45,964 nucleotides of DNA from an uncultured Pedobacter sp. (lineage in GTDB: Bacteria > Bacteroidota > Bacteroidia > Sphingobacteriales > Sphingobacteriaceae). Positions within the stretch are counted from its first letter, which is position 1. Every line of letters begins with the position of its first letter. The stretch spans positions 1 through 45,964 of the forward strand of contig NZ_CAJYOJ010000047.1 of NCBI RefSeq assembly GCF_913776295.1. The letters are read 5' to 3'. The translations under genes and the position numbers were made by a program. The notes beneath the pieces were generated by a model. It worked only from the letters and a program-made list of their open reading frames with translations. It searched no databases and was not told where the DNA came from. This document shows positions 28,578 through 37,558 of the stretch, one piece after another.

Positions 28578-30252
28578 TTATCTTTTTAATTAATACTTCT
28601 GATCTGTTTCCGGCCTCTTTTGCTTTTTGCCATTGGACTAATGCAGCATCCTTTTCACCTTTCAGGAAAAGTATATCTCCATATCGCTCCAGGTAAACAC
28701 CATTTTTAGTACTATTGTTTTGCAATGCCTTTTCGATCCAGGTTTTCGCCAGATCATATTTTTGCTGTTTAAACAGAATGAAAGCATAGGTATCTGCAAT
28801 TGAGGGATTATTCGGCATGGCAAGTGCAGCTGTTTCGGCATATTTAGCTGCCTTTGTTAAGTCGTCATTTCTTAAGGCCAGATAATAGGCATAATTATTC
28901 ATAATGAGATAATTATCGGGCTCTATTGCAATAGCTTTATCAAAGGCGCTTTTAGCTTGCCCAAAATTGTTTTGATTAATGTACACATCACCCTGAAGTG
29001 CATAAATTTGCGCTTGCAGGCTTTTATTCTCTACATCTAACTGTGAAGAGGTTTTCAAATTGTTTTGGGCAGCCACATATTCGCCGGTTTTAAATTGGGC
29101 ATAAGCCATATAATAATATAAACTGGCCTGATTGGGATAAATACTTAATGCCTCATCGCCAACTTTTATGGCTTCATCATAGTGCCCAAGCAATGTTTGG
29201 ATGTTAATCACCTGTTCCCAAATTACATAAACCTGCTCGTTAAGCTTCAAAGCAGCCTGATATTGGACCAATGCTTCTTTTAAATTGTTTTGCTGATAAA
29301 GTACGTCGCCATAAAGTGCTAATGCTTTTGCTTCAGCCGGGTTTTTCTCTGCAACCAGCTTACTCAGTTCAGTTACGTTTTTAGCAACAACGGGCTGGTT
29401 TAGTCTGGGGAAAAGTGCGGCAACAATCTTCACTTTTTCTGTGAGCGGCATCTCATTGCTTTGGAAAGCCAGTTTTAAGGATGAAAAGGCTTCCTCATCA
29501 TTTTTCTGTCTATGGTAGATATCGGCCAGAGCGAGGTTTACCTCAAAATTATTCGGGTCCAGTTGCTGTGCTTTGATCAATACCTTTAATGCTTCCGGAT
29601 CGTTCCCCTTCTGTAAAAGTAAACCTGCAGCATATAAATAGTTCTTTACATCGGCCTGATTACCTTCCAACAATTTCACAATGTCACTCTCGGTAGTATT
29701 GCCATTAGATTGCAGCCGCTTCCTGGCATTTGCCAAATCCCTTGACTCCCCAAATTTGCCCTGAATTTCTTCATAGGTTTTTTTGGCAGCATCCAGCTGA
29801 TTGGCTAAAAACTGGGCATTGGCCTTATCAAAATAATAGGCATCGTTTTTAGGATCAAGACGGATGAGTTGGTTAAATACCCCGATTAGTTCAGGCATAT
29901 TATTACTGCGTTTATAAACTTCCCCAAGTAAACGCCAGTACCATAAATTTCCGGCGTTTATTTTTATGGCCTGTTTAATATGTTGTTCAGCTTCCAAAAG
30001 CTTATCTAAACGCAGATCTGCATTGGCCAGTTCGAAATGAGCAGCATGATTATTAGGATCTAACCCCACAATTTTATTGAAATGGATAGCGGCCTGAAGA
30101 TAATTTTCAGACATTTTCTCCCGAAGACCCGCAAAGAACAACTGCTTTACCATATTGCTATCGCGATTGTTACCTGGTGCAACCGTTCCCTGCCCAAAAG
30201 CCTGGATGCTCACCAAAATGGCTCCGATAAGAAAATGTATTTTATACCTCAT
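28555..30252 (-). CDS. Secreted tetratricopeptide-repeat protein
   Basis: A 565-residue periplasmic or outer-membrane-associated protein with a signal peptide (about 1-20, ending AFGQ). The rest is a solenoid of about 14 TPR units (for example AAIHFNKIVGLDPNNHAAHFE and AKSAFDKAIAIEPDNYLIMNN). No catalytic motif is seen, so it is probably a scaffold for protein interactions. It overlaps the DUF4292 lipoprotein gene and lies 41 bp after dut, forming a conserved-looking dut-TPR-DUF4292-EnvC order. A link to envelope biogenesis is inferred from neighbours only. Confidence 0.9.
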   Translation of the reverse strand: MRYKIHFLIGAILVSIQAFGQGTVAPGNNRDSNMVKQLFFAGLREKMSENYLQAAIHFNKIVGLDPNNHAAHFELANADLRLDKLLEAEQHIKQAIKINAGNLWYWRLLGEVYKRSNNMPELIGVFNQLIRLDPKNDAYYFDKANAQFLANQLDAAKKTYEEIQGKFGESRDLANARKRLQSNGNTTESDIVKLLEGNQADVKNYLYAAGLLLQKGNDPEALKVLIKAQQLDPNNFEVNLALADIYHRQKNDEEAFSSLKLAFQSNEMPLTEKVKIVAALFPRLNQPVVAKNVTELSKLVAEKNPAEAKALALYGDVLYQQNNLKEALVQYQAALKLNEQVYVIWEQVINIQTLLGHYDEAIKVGDEALSIYPNQASLYYYMAYAQFKTGEYVAAQNNLKTSSQLDVENKSLQAQIYALQGDVYINQNNFGQAKSAFDKAIAIEPDNYLIMNNYAYYLALRNDDLTKAAKYAETAALAMPNNPSIADTYAFILFKQQKYDLAKTWIEKALQNNSTKNGVYLERYGDILFLKGEKDAALVQWQKAKEAGNRSEVLIKKINEKKYFK

Positions 30253-30293
30253 TATCTAAAAATTACTGCAAACTGTCAACTCCAAACTGAAAA

Positions 30294-30725
30294 CTATTTT
30301 CCGGTATGTCCGTAACCGCCTTCTCCGCGAACCGTTTCACCCAGCTCAGTAACCGGCTGCCAGCTCACGGTTTCGTGTTTGGCCACTACCATCTGGGCAA
30401 TCCTGTCGCCATTAACAATTTTAAAATCCGTATCTGATAAATTTACCAATAAAACTTTTATTTCGCCACGGTAATCGGCATCTATGGTACCGGGTGAATT
30501 TACAATACCGATGCCATGTTTATAGGCTAGCCCACTTCTTGGTCTGACTTGTGCTTCGTAACCAACCGGTAACTCGATAAACAAACCTGTAGGCACTAAT
30601 AGCCGTTGTAACGGCTTAAGTATGATATCCTCTTCGATAGCGGCTCTTAAATCCATTCCTGCTGCATGTGCAGTTTCGTATTTCGGTAGCGGATGCGCTG
30701 ATGTATTGATGATTTTTATTTCCAT
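30294..30725 (-). CDS. dut: dUTP diphosphatase
   Basis: A trimeric cytoplasmic enzyme that hydrolyses dUTP to dUMP and pyrophosphate, keeping uracil out of DNA and supplying dTMP synthesis. The 143-residue protein has all five dUTPase motifs: AGMDLRA (22-28), PRSG (62-65), GTIDADYRG with catalytic D82, DRIAQMV, and the C-terminal [10 protein letters not shown] (133 on) that closes over the substrate. This is the housekeeping dUTPase and is separate from the dCTP-deaminase-like protein at 10085. It is 53 bp after the flippase gene. Confidence 0.97.
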   Translation of the reverse strand: MEIKIINTSAHPLPKYETAHAAGMDLRAAIEEDIILKPLQRLLVPTGLFIELPVGYEAQVRPRSGLAYKHGIGIVNSPGTIDADYRGEIKVLLVNLSDTDFKIVNGDRIAQMVVAKHETVSWQPVTELGETVRGEGGYGHTGK

Positions 30726-30778
30726 TTACTAGATATGAGATTGGAGATGTGAGATTTTAGATAACTGTTTCTAACGAT

Positions 30779-32257
30779 TTACTTTTTTAATATTTTCACA
30801 ACATTATTCTTTTCGGAATAGAAAATACCCAGGAGAAATAAAACTAAAATACCGTTTCCAATATAAATATTGCGTTTAAACACCCAAAAAGATAAATATA
30901 CCATTACAATGGAAACCAATATATATGTACTCATTGCTTTGAGTTTATAAGGTATCGGGTAATGCTTTTGTCCGAGTAAATAAGAAATGACCATGATAAT
31001 GAAATAGGCAAACATGGATACCCATGCCGAACCCATATAACTAAATTTGGGAATCAGGATAATATTCATGATTATGGTAAAGACTGCACCTACTAAAGAG
31101 ATATATAAGCCATAGCGTGTTTGGTCGGATAAACGATACCATACTGACAGGTTCATATAAATGCCTAAACAAACGTAGCCAAACAATAAAAATGGAACTG
31201 CATTGAGCCCAACCCAATACCTTGAATTTATAAAATATTTGATGATTTCAATGTTCGCCGTTAAACCTACAAAGAGAATAGATAAAGCGAGTACAAAATA
31301 ATACAGGATATTGGCATAGGTTTGCTTTGCATTGGCATTTTTAGCATGACTAAAGAAAAAAGGTTCGGCACCTAATCTAAAAGCCGTATTAAAAATACTA
31401 ATAAAAATGGCCAATTTACATACAGCTCCATAAATACCTACATCGTGATTGGCAATGCTTTCTGGCAGGTATTTACCTAACAAAATTTTATCTAGGTTTT
31501 CATTAATGATAAATGATAGATTAGCAACAAGTACAGGCCAGCTATAACCAAGCATATTATTAAATAAGCTTTTGGTAAACTTAAACTGAATTTCTAAGAA
31601 CTGTGGAATAAGCATCAGCATGGTAACTAAACTTGCGATCAGATTGGCTACGAATACATAACCCACCCAACGACCTTTATACCATGAAGTGAACCATCCG
31701 CTCATTATATCATGTTTGATGAGGAATGGGATAACGTAAATGAATACCAGATTTAAGCCCACAAAAGTACCTATATTCAGAAACTTGATTAAACTATATT
31801 TTAATGGCTTTCCATCTGCTCTTAATTTGGCGAATGGAATTACACTGATCGCATCCACAAATAAAATCCATGCGAAATAATGTACATAAGATTTTTGATC
31901 GGCCAATTCAGCTATGTTCCCGTCCAAAGTATACCTGGCCAGATAATCAGAAAAAATTAATGCGGTAATTAAAAATAGGGTTGATATAAATGCAATTACC
32001 AGGAAACTATTGTTATAAACCTCCTGTTTGCGATCTTCATGTTTGTTTAGGTACCTGAAAAAAGTGGTTTCCATGCCAAAGGCCAAAATTGGATTGATAA
32101 TGGAAACATAACTGAACATTTTGGTAAAAACACCATAAACGCCAGGAGCGAAAACACCGGTATAAACTGGCGTTAAGATAAAATTGAACAACCGCGAAAA
32201 AATGGTGCTAACACCATAAATCATGGTTTGTCCAAGAAACTTTTTATATACAGACAT
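30779..32257 (-). CDS. Polysaccharide biosynthesis flippase (Wzx/MATE-like)
   Basis: A 492-residue inner-membrane protein with about 12-14 hydrophobic helices and the pattern of oligosaccharide flippases. The N-terminal SVYKKFLGQTMIYGVSTIFSRLFNFILTPVYTGVF is the usual opening of this family in Bacteroidetes, which moves lipid-linked sugars across the membrane. No glycosyltransferases lie beside it, so the transported polymer is unknown. It precedes dut by 53 bp and follows acyP. Confidence 0.9.
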   Translation of the reverse strand: MSVYKKFLGQTMIYGVSTIFSRLFNFILTPVYTGVFAPGVYGVFTKMFSYVSIINPILAFGMETTFFRYLNKHEDRKQEVYNNSFLVIAFISTLFLITALIFSDYLARYTLDGNIAELADQKSYVHYFAWILFVDAISVIPFAKLRADGKPLKYSLIKFLNIGTFVGLNLVFIYVIPFLIKHDIMSGWFTSWYKGRWVGYVFVANLIASLVTMLMLIPQFLEIQFKFTKSLFNNMLGYSWPVLVANLSFIINENLDKILLGKYLPESIANHDVGIYGAVCKLAIFISIFNTAFRLGAEPFFFSHAKNANAKQTYANILYYFVLALSILFVGLTANIEIIKYFINSRYWVGLNAVPFLLFGYVCLGIYMNLSVWYRLSDQTRYGLYISLVGAVFTIIMNIILIPKFSYMGSAWVSMFAYFIIMVISYLLGQKHYPIPYKLKAMSTYILVSIVMVYLSFWVFKRNIYIGNGILVLFLLGIFYSEKNNVVKILKK

Positions 32258-32326
32258 TTAGTATCTAGATAAAAGTATCAGGTATCAAGATTATACACCG
32301 ATAGCGAACTTGATACAAAATACTTT

Positions 32327-32599
32327 TTACTTTTTAAAGATTTCAAAATTACGATAGTTTTTTACTTCGCCATTGCTTACCTCCACATTTTCGACACGCG
32401 ATCGGTCAGGCCCTTCATGGCACCAGTTTACAAATTCTTCCAGAAAAACGTCCTCGCCTTCTGCTTCGATATAAACCGATCCGTCTTTTTCGTTCCTTAC
32501 AAAACCATTTACCATCATCTGGTTGGCAATAATCTTGGTGGTTTCTCTAAAACCAACGCCCTGCACTTTACCTGTTACTTTTATATTGAGGTGTTTCAT
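32327..32599 (-). CDS. acyP: Acylphosphatase
   Basis: A small cytoplasmic hydrolase of acyl phosphates, 90 residues. The signature VQGVGFRETT carries the phosphate-binding R18, and N36 in GFVRNEKDGSVYIEAEG is the catalytic Asn; both are intact. It begins the run acyP-flippase-dut. The physiological substrate of bacterial acylphosphatases is generally unclear. Confidence 0.95.
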   Translation of the reverse strand: MKHLNIKVTGKVQGVGFRETTKIIANQMMVNGFVRNEKDGSVYIEAEGEDVFLEEFVNWCHEGPDRSRVENVEVSNGEVKNYRNFEIFKK

Positions 32600-32958
32600 T
32601 TTTTGTTGTAAAGTTGAAATTTAGCCGTAAAGGTAAATGAATTATCACAATTCTTAAGCAACTGCTAACGACCACATCAAAACCGATTGAGAGATGCTGT
32701 TCATAAATGGCAGCAAATTTTGCTGAAATTTAATCGCTTTTTGCTTTAAAACTGTTAAATGTGGGTGATATCAACAAATCCCAAGATCAACTGTCATATG
32801 GCTCTAAAGTCGCGATTTAGCCTTTACGATTACATCTTCACCAAACAGTTAGCATTACCCTTTAAATAAAATTATAATTAGACTGGTTATCATTAACACT
32901 AATTTTTCCGGAATAGGTTAACATTTAAGTAATTTGAATTTTAAAACGGGAGATAATA
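32600..32958. other. Intergenic region between divergent acyP and the HTH gene
   Basis: About 360 bp without a recognisable gene. It must hold divergent promoters. On the plus strand a purine-rich GGGAGA lies just before the ATG at 32959, a better Shine-Dalgarno than most genes here have. No repeat, riboswitch or RNA gene was recognised. Confidence 0.5.
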
Positions 32959-33324
32959 ATGAGTGTACATATAGGATTGATGATCTGGAAGGAAATGAAG
33001 ACCAAAGAGATTCCCATTTCCATATTTGCAAAAAAAATGGCCATTAGTAAAACCAGGGCGCAGGAAATCATTAACAGTTCTACCTTGGATGTTTCTCTAC
33101 TGGCTCATGTAAGTGAGGTGCTGGGCTACAATTTTTTTAGTTATTACGAAAAAGGCAAACTATTCTCCGAGCTTAGTAAAAAGGAAACACAAGCATCAGC
33201 AGAAGAAATTAAAAGATTAAAAAGCCTGCTGAGTGAGAAAAACAAAACGATTGAACTTAAAGACAAAATGATCCAAAATCTTTCGCATACTGTTTCCTTA
33301 CTCGAAAAAGTCCAGTACCGTTAA
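32959..33324 (+). CDS. Small HTH-like protein with C-terminal coiled coil
   Basis: A 121-residue protein. Residues about 5-65 look like an XRE-type helix-turn-helix (ISIFAKKMAISKTRAQEIINSS, then VSEVLGYNFFSYYE), where the helix contents and spacing fit but the family match is not certain. Residues about 70-118 form a charged coiled coil (KKETQASAEEIKRLKSLLSE). It may bind DNA as a dimer. It is alone on the plus strand with a good GGGAGA ribosome site and converges on the flavoenzyme gene. Its target is unknown. Confidence 0.65.
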   Translation: MSVHIGLMIWKEMKTKEIPISIFAKKMAISKTRAQEIINSSTLDVSLLAHVSEVLGYNFFSYYEKGKLFSELSKKETQASAEEIKRLKSLLSEKNKTIELKDKMIQNLSHTVSLLEKVQYR

Positions 33325-33402
33325 TTTGGGAGGTTTTATAGTGATTTTGATTTTATTCGGATTTCCTAAAATAAACCACTGTATTGTTAGATACACTTCG
33401 AT

Positions 33403-34359
33403 CTAACTATCCCATTCGTTTCGCAACTGGGTGAGCCGGCCTGTTGTGATTTTAAATTCCTGCCATATTTCTTCCAGGATAACCCTCGCAGGCTTGATTT
33501 CTTTCAGCATTGCTGAAACCTGACCAATTTCGAGTTCACCGTTTTCTATATCGCCCTCAAACATACCCAGTTTCGCTTTCGCATGTCCCAGGAGTTCTGA
33601 CAGCTCATTCCGTGTTGCTCCTTCAGCTTCTGCATGGGCAACAGCATCGGCAAATTCATTCTTCAATAACCTTACCGGAACCAGCTTTTTCATCGCTAAT
33701 TTAGTTTCGCCTTCAGCAGCAGCAATAATTTTTTGTTTAAATGCATCGTGAGCAGATGATTCTTCAGCTACGGCAAAAGCCGAACCGATTTGTACGGCAT
33801 CGGCTCCCAATGCAAATGCAGCCAGCATGGCTCTTCCACTCCCAATACCTCCAGCTGCGATGACCGGAATTTCGACCTTCTCTTTAATCAGCGGGATTAA
33901 ACACATGGTGGTGGTTTCTTCTCTCCCGTTATGTCCACCCGCCTCAAAACCTTCGGCAACAATCGCATCAACACCAGCTTCCTGCGCTTTTATGGCAAAT
34001 TTGGTATTTGCAATAACATGAACGACGATAATACCCCTTTCTTTTAAATAACTGGTCCACGTTGCCGGATTACCGGCAGAGGAAAATACAATTTTAACCT
34101 GCTCTTCAGTCACCACATCTATAATTTCCTGAATGTTAGGATAAAGCAATGGAATATTCACACCAAAGGCCTGGTGAGTAGCTAATTTACATTTTCGAAT
34201 ATGCGATCTTAAAACTTCAGGATACATGGAACCTGCCCCGATAATGCCCAGGCCTCCGGCATTGGAAACCGCTGAAGCCAGTTTCCAACCGCTACACCAA
34301 ACCATTCCAGCCTGGATAATTGGGTATTTAATATTGAAAAGTTTACAGATGGGGTTCAT
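33403..34359 (-). CDS. FabK / nitronate monooxygenase-type flavoprotein
   Basis: A 318-residue FMN-dependent TIM-barrel enzyme. It shows an N-terminal IIQAGMVWCSGWKLASAVSNAGGLGIIGAG stretch, a VDAIVAEGFEAGGHNG active-site loop and the FMN-phosphate motif AAGGIGSGRAMLAAFALGADAVQIGSAF. The family covers 2-nitropropane dioxygenases (nitronate detoxification) and enoyl-ACP reductase II (fatty acid synthesis); the sequence alone does not separate them. It is monocistronic, converges with the HTH gene, and lies 283 bp from the amidohydrolase. Confidence 0.88.
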   Translation of the reverse strand: MNPICKLFNIKYPIIQAGMVWCSGWKLASAVSNAGGLGIIGAGSMYPEVLRSHIRKCKLATHQAFGVNIPLLYPNIQEIIDVVTEEQVKIVFSSAGNPATWTSYLKERGIIVVHVIANTKFAIKAQEAGVDAIVAEGFEAGGHNGREETTTMCLIPLIKEKVEIPVIAAGGIGSGRAMLAAFALGADAVQIGSAFAVAEESSAHDAFKQKIIAAAEGETKLAMKKLVPVRLLKNEFADAVAHAEAEGATRNELSELLGHAKAKLGMFEGDIENGELEIGQVSAMLKEIKPARVILEEIWQEFKITTGRLTQLRNEWDS

Positions 34360-34642
34360 AGGTCATTTATTTTATAAATGATGGGCCAATTATGGAGTAT
34401 TAATTTATGCTGAAATAATTCTATATAATTCTAAATTAAGAAAATAGTGACCTTTGCCTAAACTTCTTTTTTCAAGAATCCCCATCTCTGTTAATCGTAT
34501 TAAAAAGATTGAAACCGAGATTTTGCACATTAAAAATGTTTAGTTTTAGTGTACAAAGATCAAGTAACCTCAAAATTATGGGCGAAATAAGTTTATACTT
34601 TAAAAAACTCTTTTTTTAAGGTTATTAGAAAATGAATAATTC

Positions 34643-35809
34643 TTAAATCAATCGCTCAACCCGGACACTCTCAATTGTAAAATCGGCCGACAGTTGGATT
34701 AAATTCAATCCCGGCTTTTTGCCAGCTTCTATTGTTCCCATTTGCTGATCAAGCTCCAAAAACTCTGCTCCGTTTATGGTTGCCCAGTTTAACAGCTTTT
34801 CAAAAGGAACCTGTTTGTATTTCTGCAATGTCAGCATTTCTGACAGAATATTAAGATGGTGGTTGCTGGCCAAACTATCTGTTCCCAAAGTGATTTTTAA
34901 TCCTTCATCCATTAACAGGTCAACATCAGGCAAAGCATTTTCGATATATAAGTTGGCTTGCGGACAAAGGCACCAATATAAATCGGGATTGCTTCGTTTA
35001 GCAAATTCAATATCAGCCTTATTCGTAACCGTATTATGTACAAGTAAGGTTTTTTGTTTTTTAATATAAGGCAACCAGGTTTTTAATGAGGTTTTGTTTG
35101 TTGGATCAAAAAAAGTAATATCCATTCCTAAAAACTTATAAAGCTTTAAAAAACCACCTGTTTTACTTTCAAAAAAAGCATTTTCATCGCTAGTTTCCTG
35201 ATTGTGTACACTAATAAATGAATTTGATTTTTCAGCTTCTTGCCTGATTAATTCGAATAGTTTAGGTGAAACAGTGTATGGCGCGTGTGGAACTATCGTT
35301 GAAGGCAGAGGTTTGAAATCTTTTTTGATTTCCTTTAGATGTTCTAATACCGCATCCGCACGTTCAGGATTAAAACCTAAAGCCTCTATAAAAGTATGAT
35401 AATAAATCTTACTTGTTTCTTTTACCTTTTTGGAAGAAATTTGGTTGGAAATATCGCCAACAGCAATAATTCCATTATCAAACATCTGTTGATCGGCTTT
35501 TCGCAGTGCTAAATCGATCTGTTCGGCATCGCCCTGTCTGCTTTTAATAATATGCTGCACAAATTCTACCAAACCTGTTCGCTCAGGAATTTGGTCCAAC
35601 ATGTGCGATAATTCTAAATGACAATGGGTATTTACAAAGCCTGGAACAATTGCGCCCTTATACTTAATGATATCCAAATCAAGGTTCACCCAATCTTTTT
35701 CGGCTAAAACCTCTTTTATTTCGCCATCGGGCGTTATTGCAACCACTCCATTCTTAATTGGCGGGGAAGAAACAGGAAATACCCAATCAGCTGAAAAGTA
35801 TTTTAACAT
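34643..35809 (-). CDS. Metal-dependent amidohydrolase
   Basis: A 388-residue cytoplasmic hydrolase of the amidohydrolase superfamily (chlorohydrolase/deaminase branch). Metal ligands are visible: H62 and H64 (NTHCHLELSH), later His in VPHAPYTV and SVHNQE, and the Asp in TLGTDSLASNHHLN. The C-terminus ends in a short beta segment. The HCHLELSH form also occurs in aminodeoxyfutalosine deaminases and related N-ring deaminases, but the substrate cannot be settled here. It stands alone upstream of tRNA-Thr. Confidence 0.85.
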   Translation of the reverse strand: MLKYFSADWVFPVSSPPIKNGVVAITPDGEIKEVLAEKDWVNLDLDIIKYKGAIVPGFVNTHCHLELSHMLDQIPERTGLVEFVQHIIKSRQGDAEQIDLALRKADQQMFDNGIIAVGDISNQISSKKVKETSKIYYHTFIEALGFNPERADAVLEHLKEIKKDFKPLPSTIVPHAPYTVSPKLFELIRQEAEKSNSFISVHNQETSDENAFFESKTGGFLKLYKFLGMDITFFDPTNKTSLKTWLPYIKKQKTLLVHNTVTNKADIEFAKRSNPDLYWCLCPQANLYIENALPDVDLLMDEGLKITLGTDSLASNHHLNILSEMLTLQKYKQVPFEKLLNWATINGAEFLELDQQMGTIEAGKKPGLNLIQLSADFTIESVRVERLI

Positions 35810-35924
35810 ACCGCAAATTAATGGAATAATCGGGGCAAATAAAATATTTTCCTGGACTGCTTTATTTAATTATGAAGTGAATTTTAAATTACTAATCGAA
35901 GAACAGTAGTACTGAGAAAAAAAG

Positions 35925-35997
<73 letters not shown>

Positions 35998-36397
35998 TTT
36001 AATCGGGCTGCAATGATAGAAAAAATTCTTCACTTTTAAAAATTGAAAATTATTTTTCTCCGCTGTCAATCGACCTGCTGTTGAATGTTAGCATCCCACA
36101 GCTAAAAGGAACTCGGGAATGTAGTCCTGATAGTCATAATTCTACTATAAAGATTTTAAAATCCGGAAAGTGGTAACATCCGGTGGCAAAAAAGCGCCTT
36201 AAACCATTGATGATAATAACAAATGAATGCAAACTTGTAGTGCTTCACCACAGAGTGTAGACATCCTCCACAATCTAAAAAGGTTGGCACAAAAACAATT
36301 AACTGAAAATCAGGTCTTTAATAAAATAAATTCATTTGGCATCATTATGAAACATTAGCAAGTATTGTTACACAAATTAAATTTTAAAATATATACT
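35998..36397. other. Leader region before the PepSY-like array
   Basis: About 400 bp with no recognisable gene. Before the first array gene, CAAGTATT and GTTACA (36359-36374) match the leaders of copies 2 and 3 except that the 5' arm of their hairpin is missing. TTTGGCAT at 36335 on looks like a sigma-54 -24 box but lacks the GC of a -12 box. The real promoter was not identified. Confidence 0.4.
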
Positions 36398-36712
36398 ATG
36401 AAAAAGTTCGTTTTAGCAGCTACAGTATTAGCATTAGCAGGATTCTCAACAGTAAAAGCAAGTGAAGTAAATACAACCAAAAATACTGCAATTGTCGCAG
36501 TTCAAGATAGCGCAGTAAAAACTCCGGTTAAACTGGAAGAATTGCCTGAGCCGGTAACCACCGCATTAAAATCCGATGCTTACAAGGGTTGGACCGCTAC
36601 CGAAGCCTGGTCAGTTAAAGAAGGTACTAAAGAGTATTATTTAATCAACGTAAAAAAAGAAGCAGAAACCGGATCTGTTAAAATCGATAAAGACGGTAAA
36701 CCTGTTCAATAA
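36398..36712 (+). CDS. Small exported PepSY-like protein, copy 1
   Basis: A 104-residue precursor from the ATG at 36398 with a signal peptide (about 1-22, ending VKAS). The exported part has the PepSY-like pattern: LPEPVTTALKSDAYKGWTATEAW, then EYYLINVKKE and VKIDKDGKPVQ. Such domains are small alpha/beta folds often exported in Bacteroidetes, and their function is unproven. This is the first of three tandem copies with a ~390-bp period. Its signal peptide differs most from the other two, while its last ~70 residues are identical to theirs. Confidence 0.85.
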   Translation: MKKFVLAATVLALAGFSTVKASEVNTTKNTAIVAVQDSAVKTPVKLEELPEPVTTALKSDAYKGWTATEAWSVKEGTKEYYLINVKKEAETGSVKIDKDGKPVQ

Positions 36713-36752
36713 ATAAAAACAATTAGCGCTCTACAATTAACAAGTATTTAAC

Positions 36753-36766
36753 GTAACAGAGGTTAC
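36753..36766 (+). promoter_or_regulatory. Leader hairpin before copy 2
   Basis: GTAAC-AGAG-GTTAC forms a 5-bp stem ending 24 bases before the ATG. The equivalent hairpin before copy 3 keeps the stem but has a different loop. Confidence 0.4.
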
Positions 36767-36790
36767 AAAACATATTTAAAACACAATATC

Positions 36791-37102
36791 ATGAAAAAGA
36801 TCATTTTAGCCGCTACTTTAGCATTCGCAGGATTCACAGCAGTACAAGCAAGTGAAGTAAATACAATCAAAAATGCTGTAATTGTTGCAGTTCAGGATAG
36901 TGCAGTAAAAACTCCGGTTAAACTGGAAGAATTGCCTGAGCCGGTGACCACCGCGTTAAAATCTGATGCTTATAAAGGATGGACCGCTACCGAAGCCTGG
37001 TCGGTGAAAGAAGGTACCAAAGAGTATTATTTAATCAACGTAAAAAAAGAAGCGGAAACCGGTTCTGTTAAAATCGACAAAGACGGTAAACCCGTTCAAT
37101 AA
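36791..37102 (+). CDS. Small exported PepSY-like protein, copy 2
   Basis: A 103-residue precursor with signal peptide MKKIILAATLAFAGFTAVQAS. Its exported part is identical in sequence to copies 1 and 3 over the last ~70 residues, although the DNA differs at many third codon positions. It is separated from copy 1 by 78 bp and from copy 3 by 77 bp, and the spacers themselves are repeated. One transcript probably carries all three. Confidence 0.85.
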   Translation: MKKIILAATLAFAGFTAVQASEVNTIKNAVIVAVQDSAVKTPVKLEELPEPVTTALKSDAYKGWTATEAWSVKEGTKEYYLINVKKEAETGSVKIDKDGKPVQ

Positions 37103-37140
37103 ATAAGGACAATTAGCGCTCTTAATTAACAAGTATTCAA

Positions 37141-37156
37141 AGTAACGATAGTTACT
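37141..37156 (+). promoter_or_regulatory. Leader hairpin before copy 3
   Basis: AGTAAC-GATA-GTTACT forms a 6-bp stem ending 23 bases before the ATG. The stem is conserved relative to copy 2 and one pair longer, while all four loop bases have changed. Confidence 0.4.
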
Positions 37157-37179
37157 AAACATATTTAAAACACAATATC

Positions 37180-37491
37180 ATGAAAAAGATCATTTTAGCC
37201 GCTACTTTAGCATTCGCAGGATTCACAGCAGTACAAGCAAGTGAAGTAAATACAATCAAAAACGCTGCAATTGTTGCAGTTCAGGATAGTGCAGTAAAAA
37301 CTCCGGTTAAACTGGAAGAATTACCTGAGCCGGTAACCACCGCATTAAAATCTGATGCCTACAAAGGATGGACCGCTACCGAAGCCTGGTCGGTGAAAGA
37401 AGGTACTAAAGAGTACTACCTAATCAACGTAAAAAAAGAAGCAGAAACCGGTTCTGTTAAAATTGATAAAGACGGTAAACCCGTACAGTAA
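37180..37491 (+). CDS. Small exported PepSY-like protein, copy 3
   Basis: A 103-residue precursor nearly identical to copy 2: only the residue in the segment NAAIVAV (NAVIVAV in copy 2) differs. The exported part again matches the other copies exactly. The DNA after its stop no longer resembles the spacers of copies 1 and 2 and leads into a strong terminator, so this is the last gene of the array. Confidence 0.85.
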   Translation: MKKIILAATLAFAGFTAVQASEVNTIKNAAIVAVQDSAVKTPVKLEELPEPVTTALKSDAYKGWTATEAWSVKEGTKEYYLINVKKEAETGSVKIDKDGKPVQ

Positions 37492-37517
37492 CCCAAATAA
37501 TTACATCTACCTATAAT

Positions 37518-37549
37518 AAGAAAGCCAGATTATGTCTGGCTTTTCTTAT
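37518..37549 (+). terminator. Intrinsic terminator after the PepSY-like array
   Basis: AAAGCCAGA (37521-37529) pairs perfectly with TCTGGCTTT (37535-37543) around a TTATG loop and runs into a T-rich tail. It separates the array from the response regulator. A longer upstream start for the regulator would overlap this hairpin, which favours the start at 37559. Confidence 0.8.
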
Positions 37550-37558
37550 TTTTGTTAT

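Noticed and set aside
36283..36352. TTGGCAC and TTTGGCAT as sigma-54 promoters for the PepSY array
   Set aside because: Neither has the GC dinucleotide at the spacing required for a -12 box.
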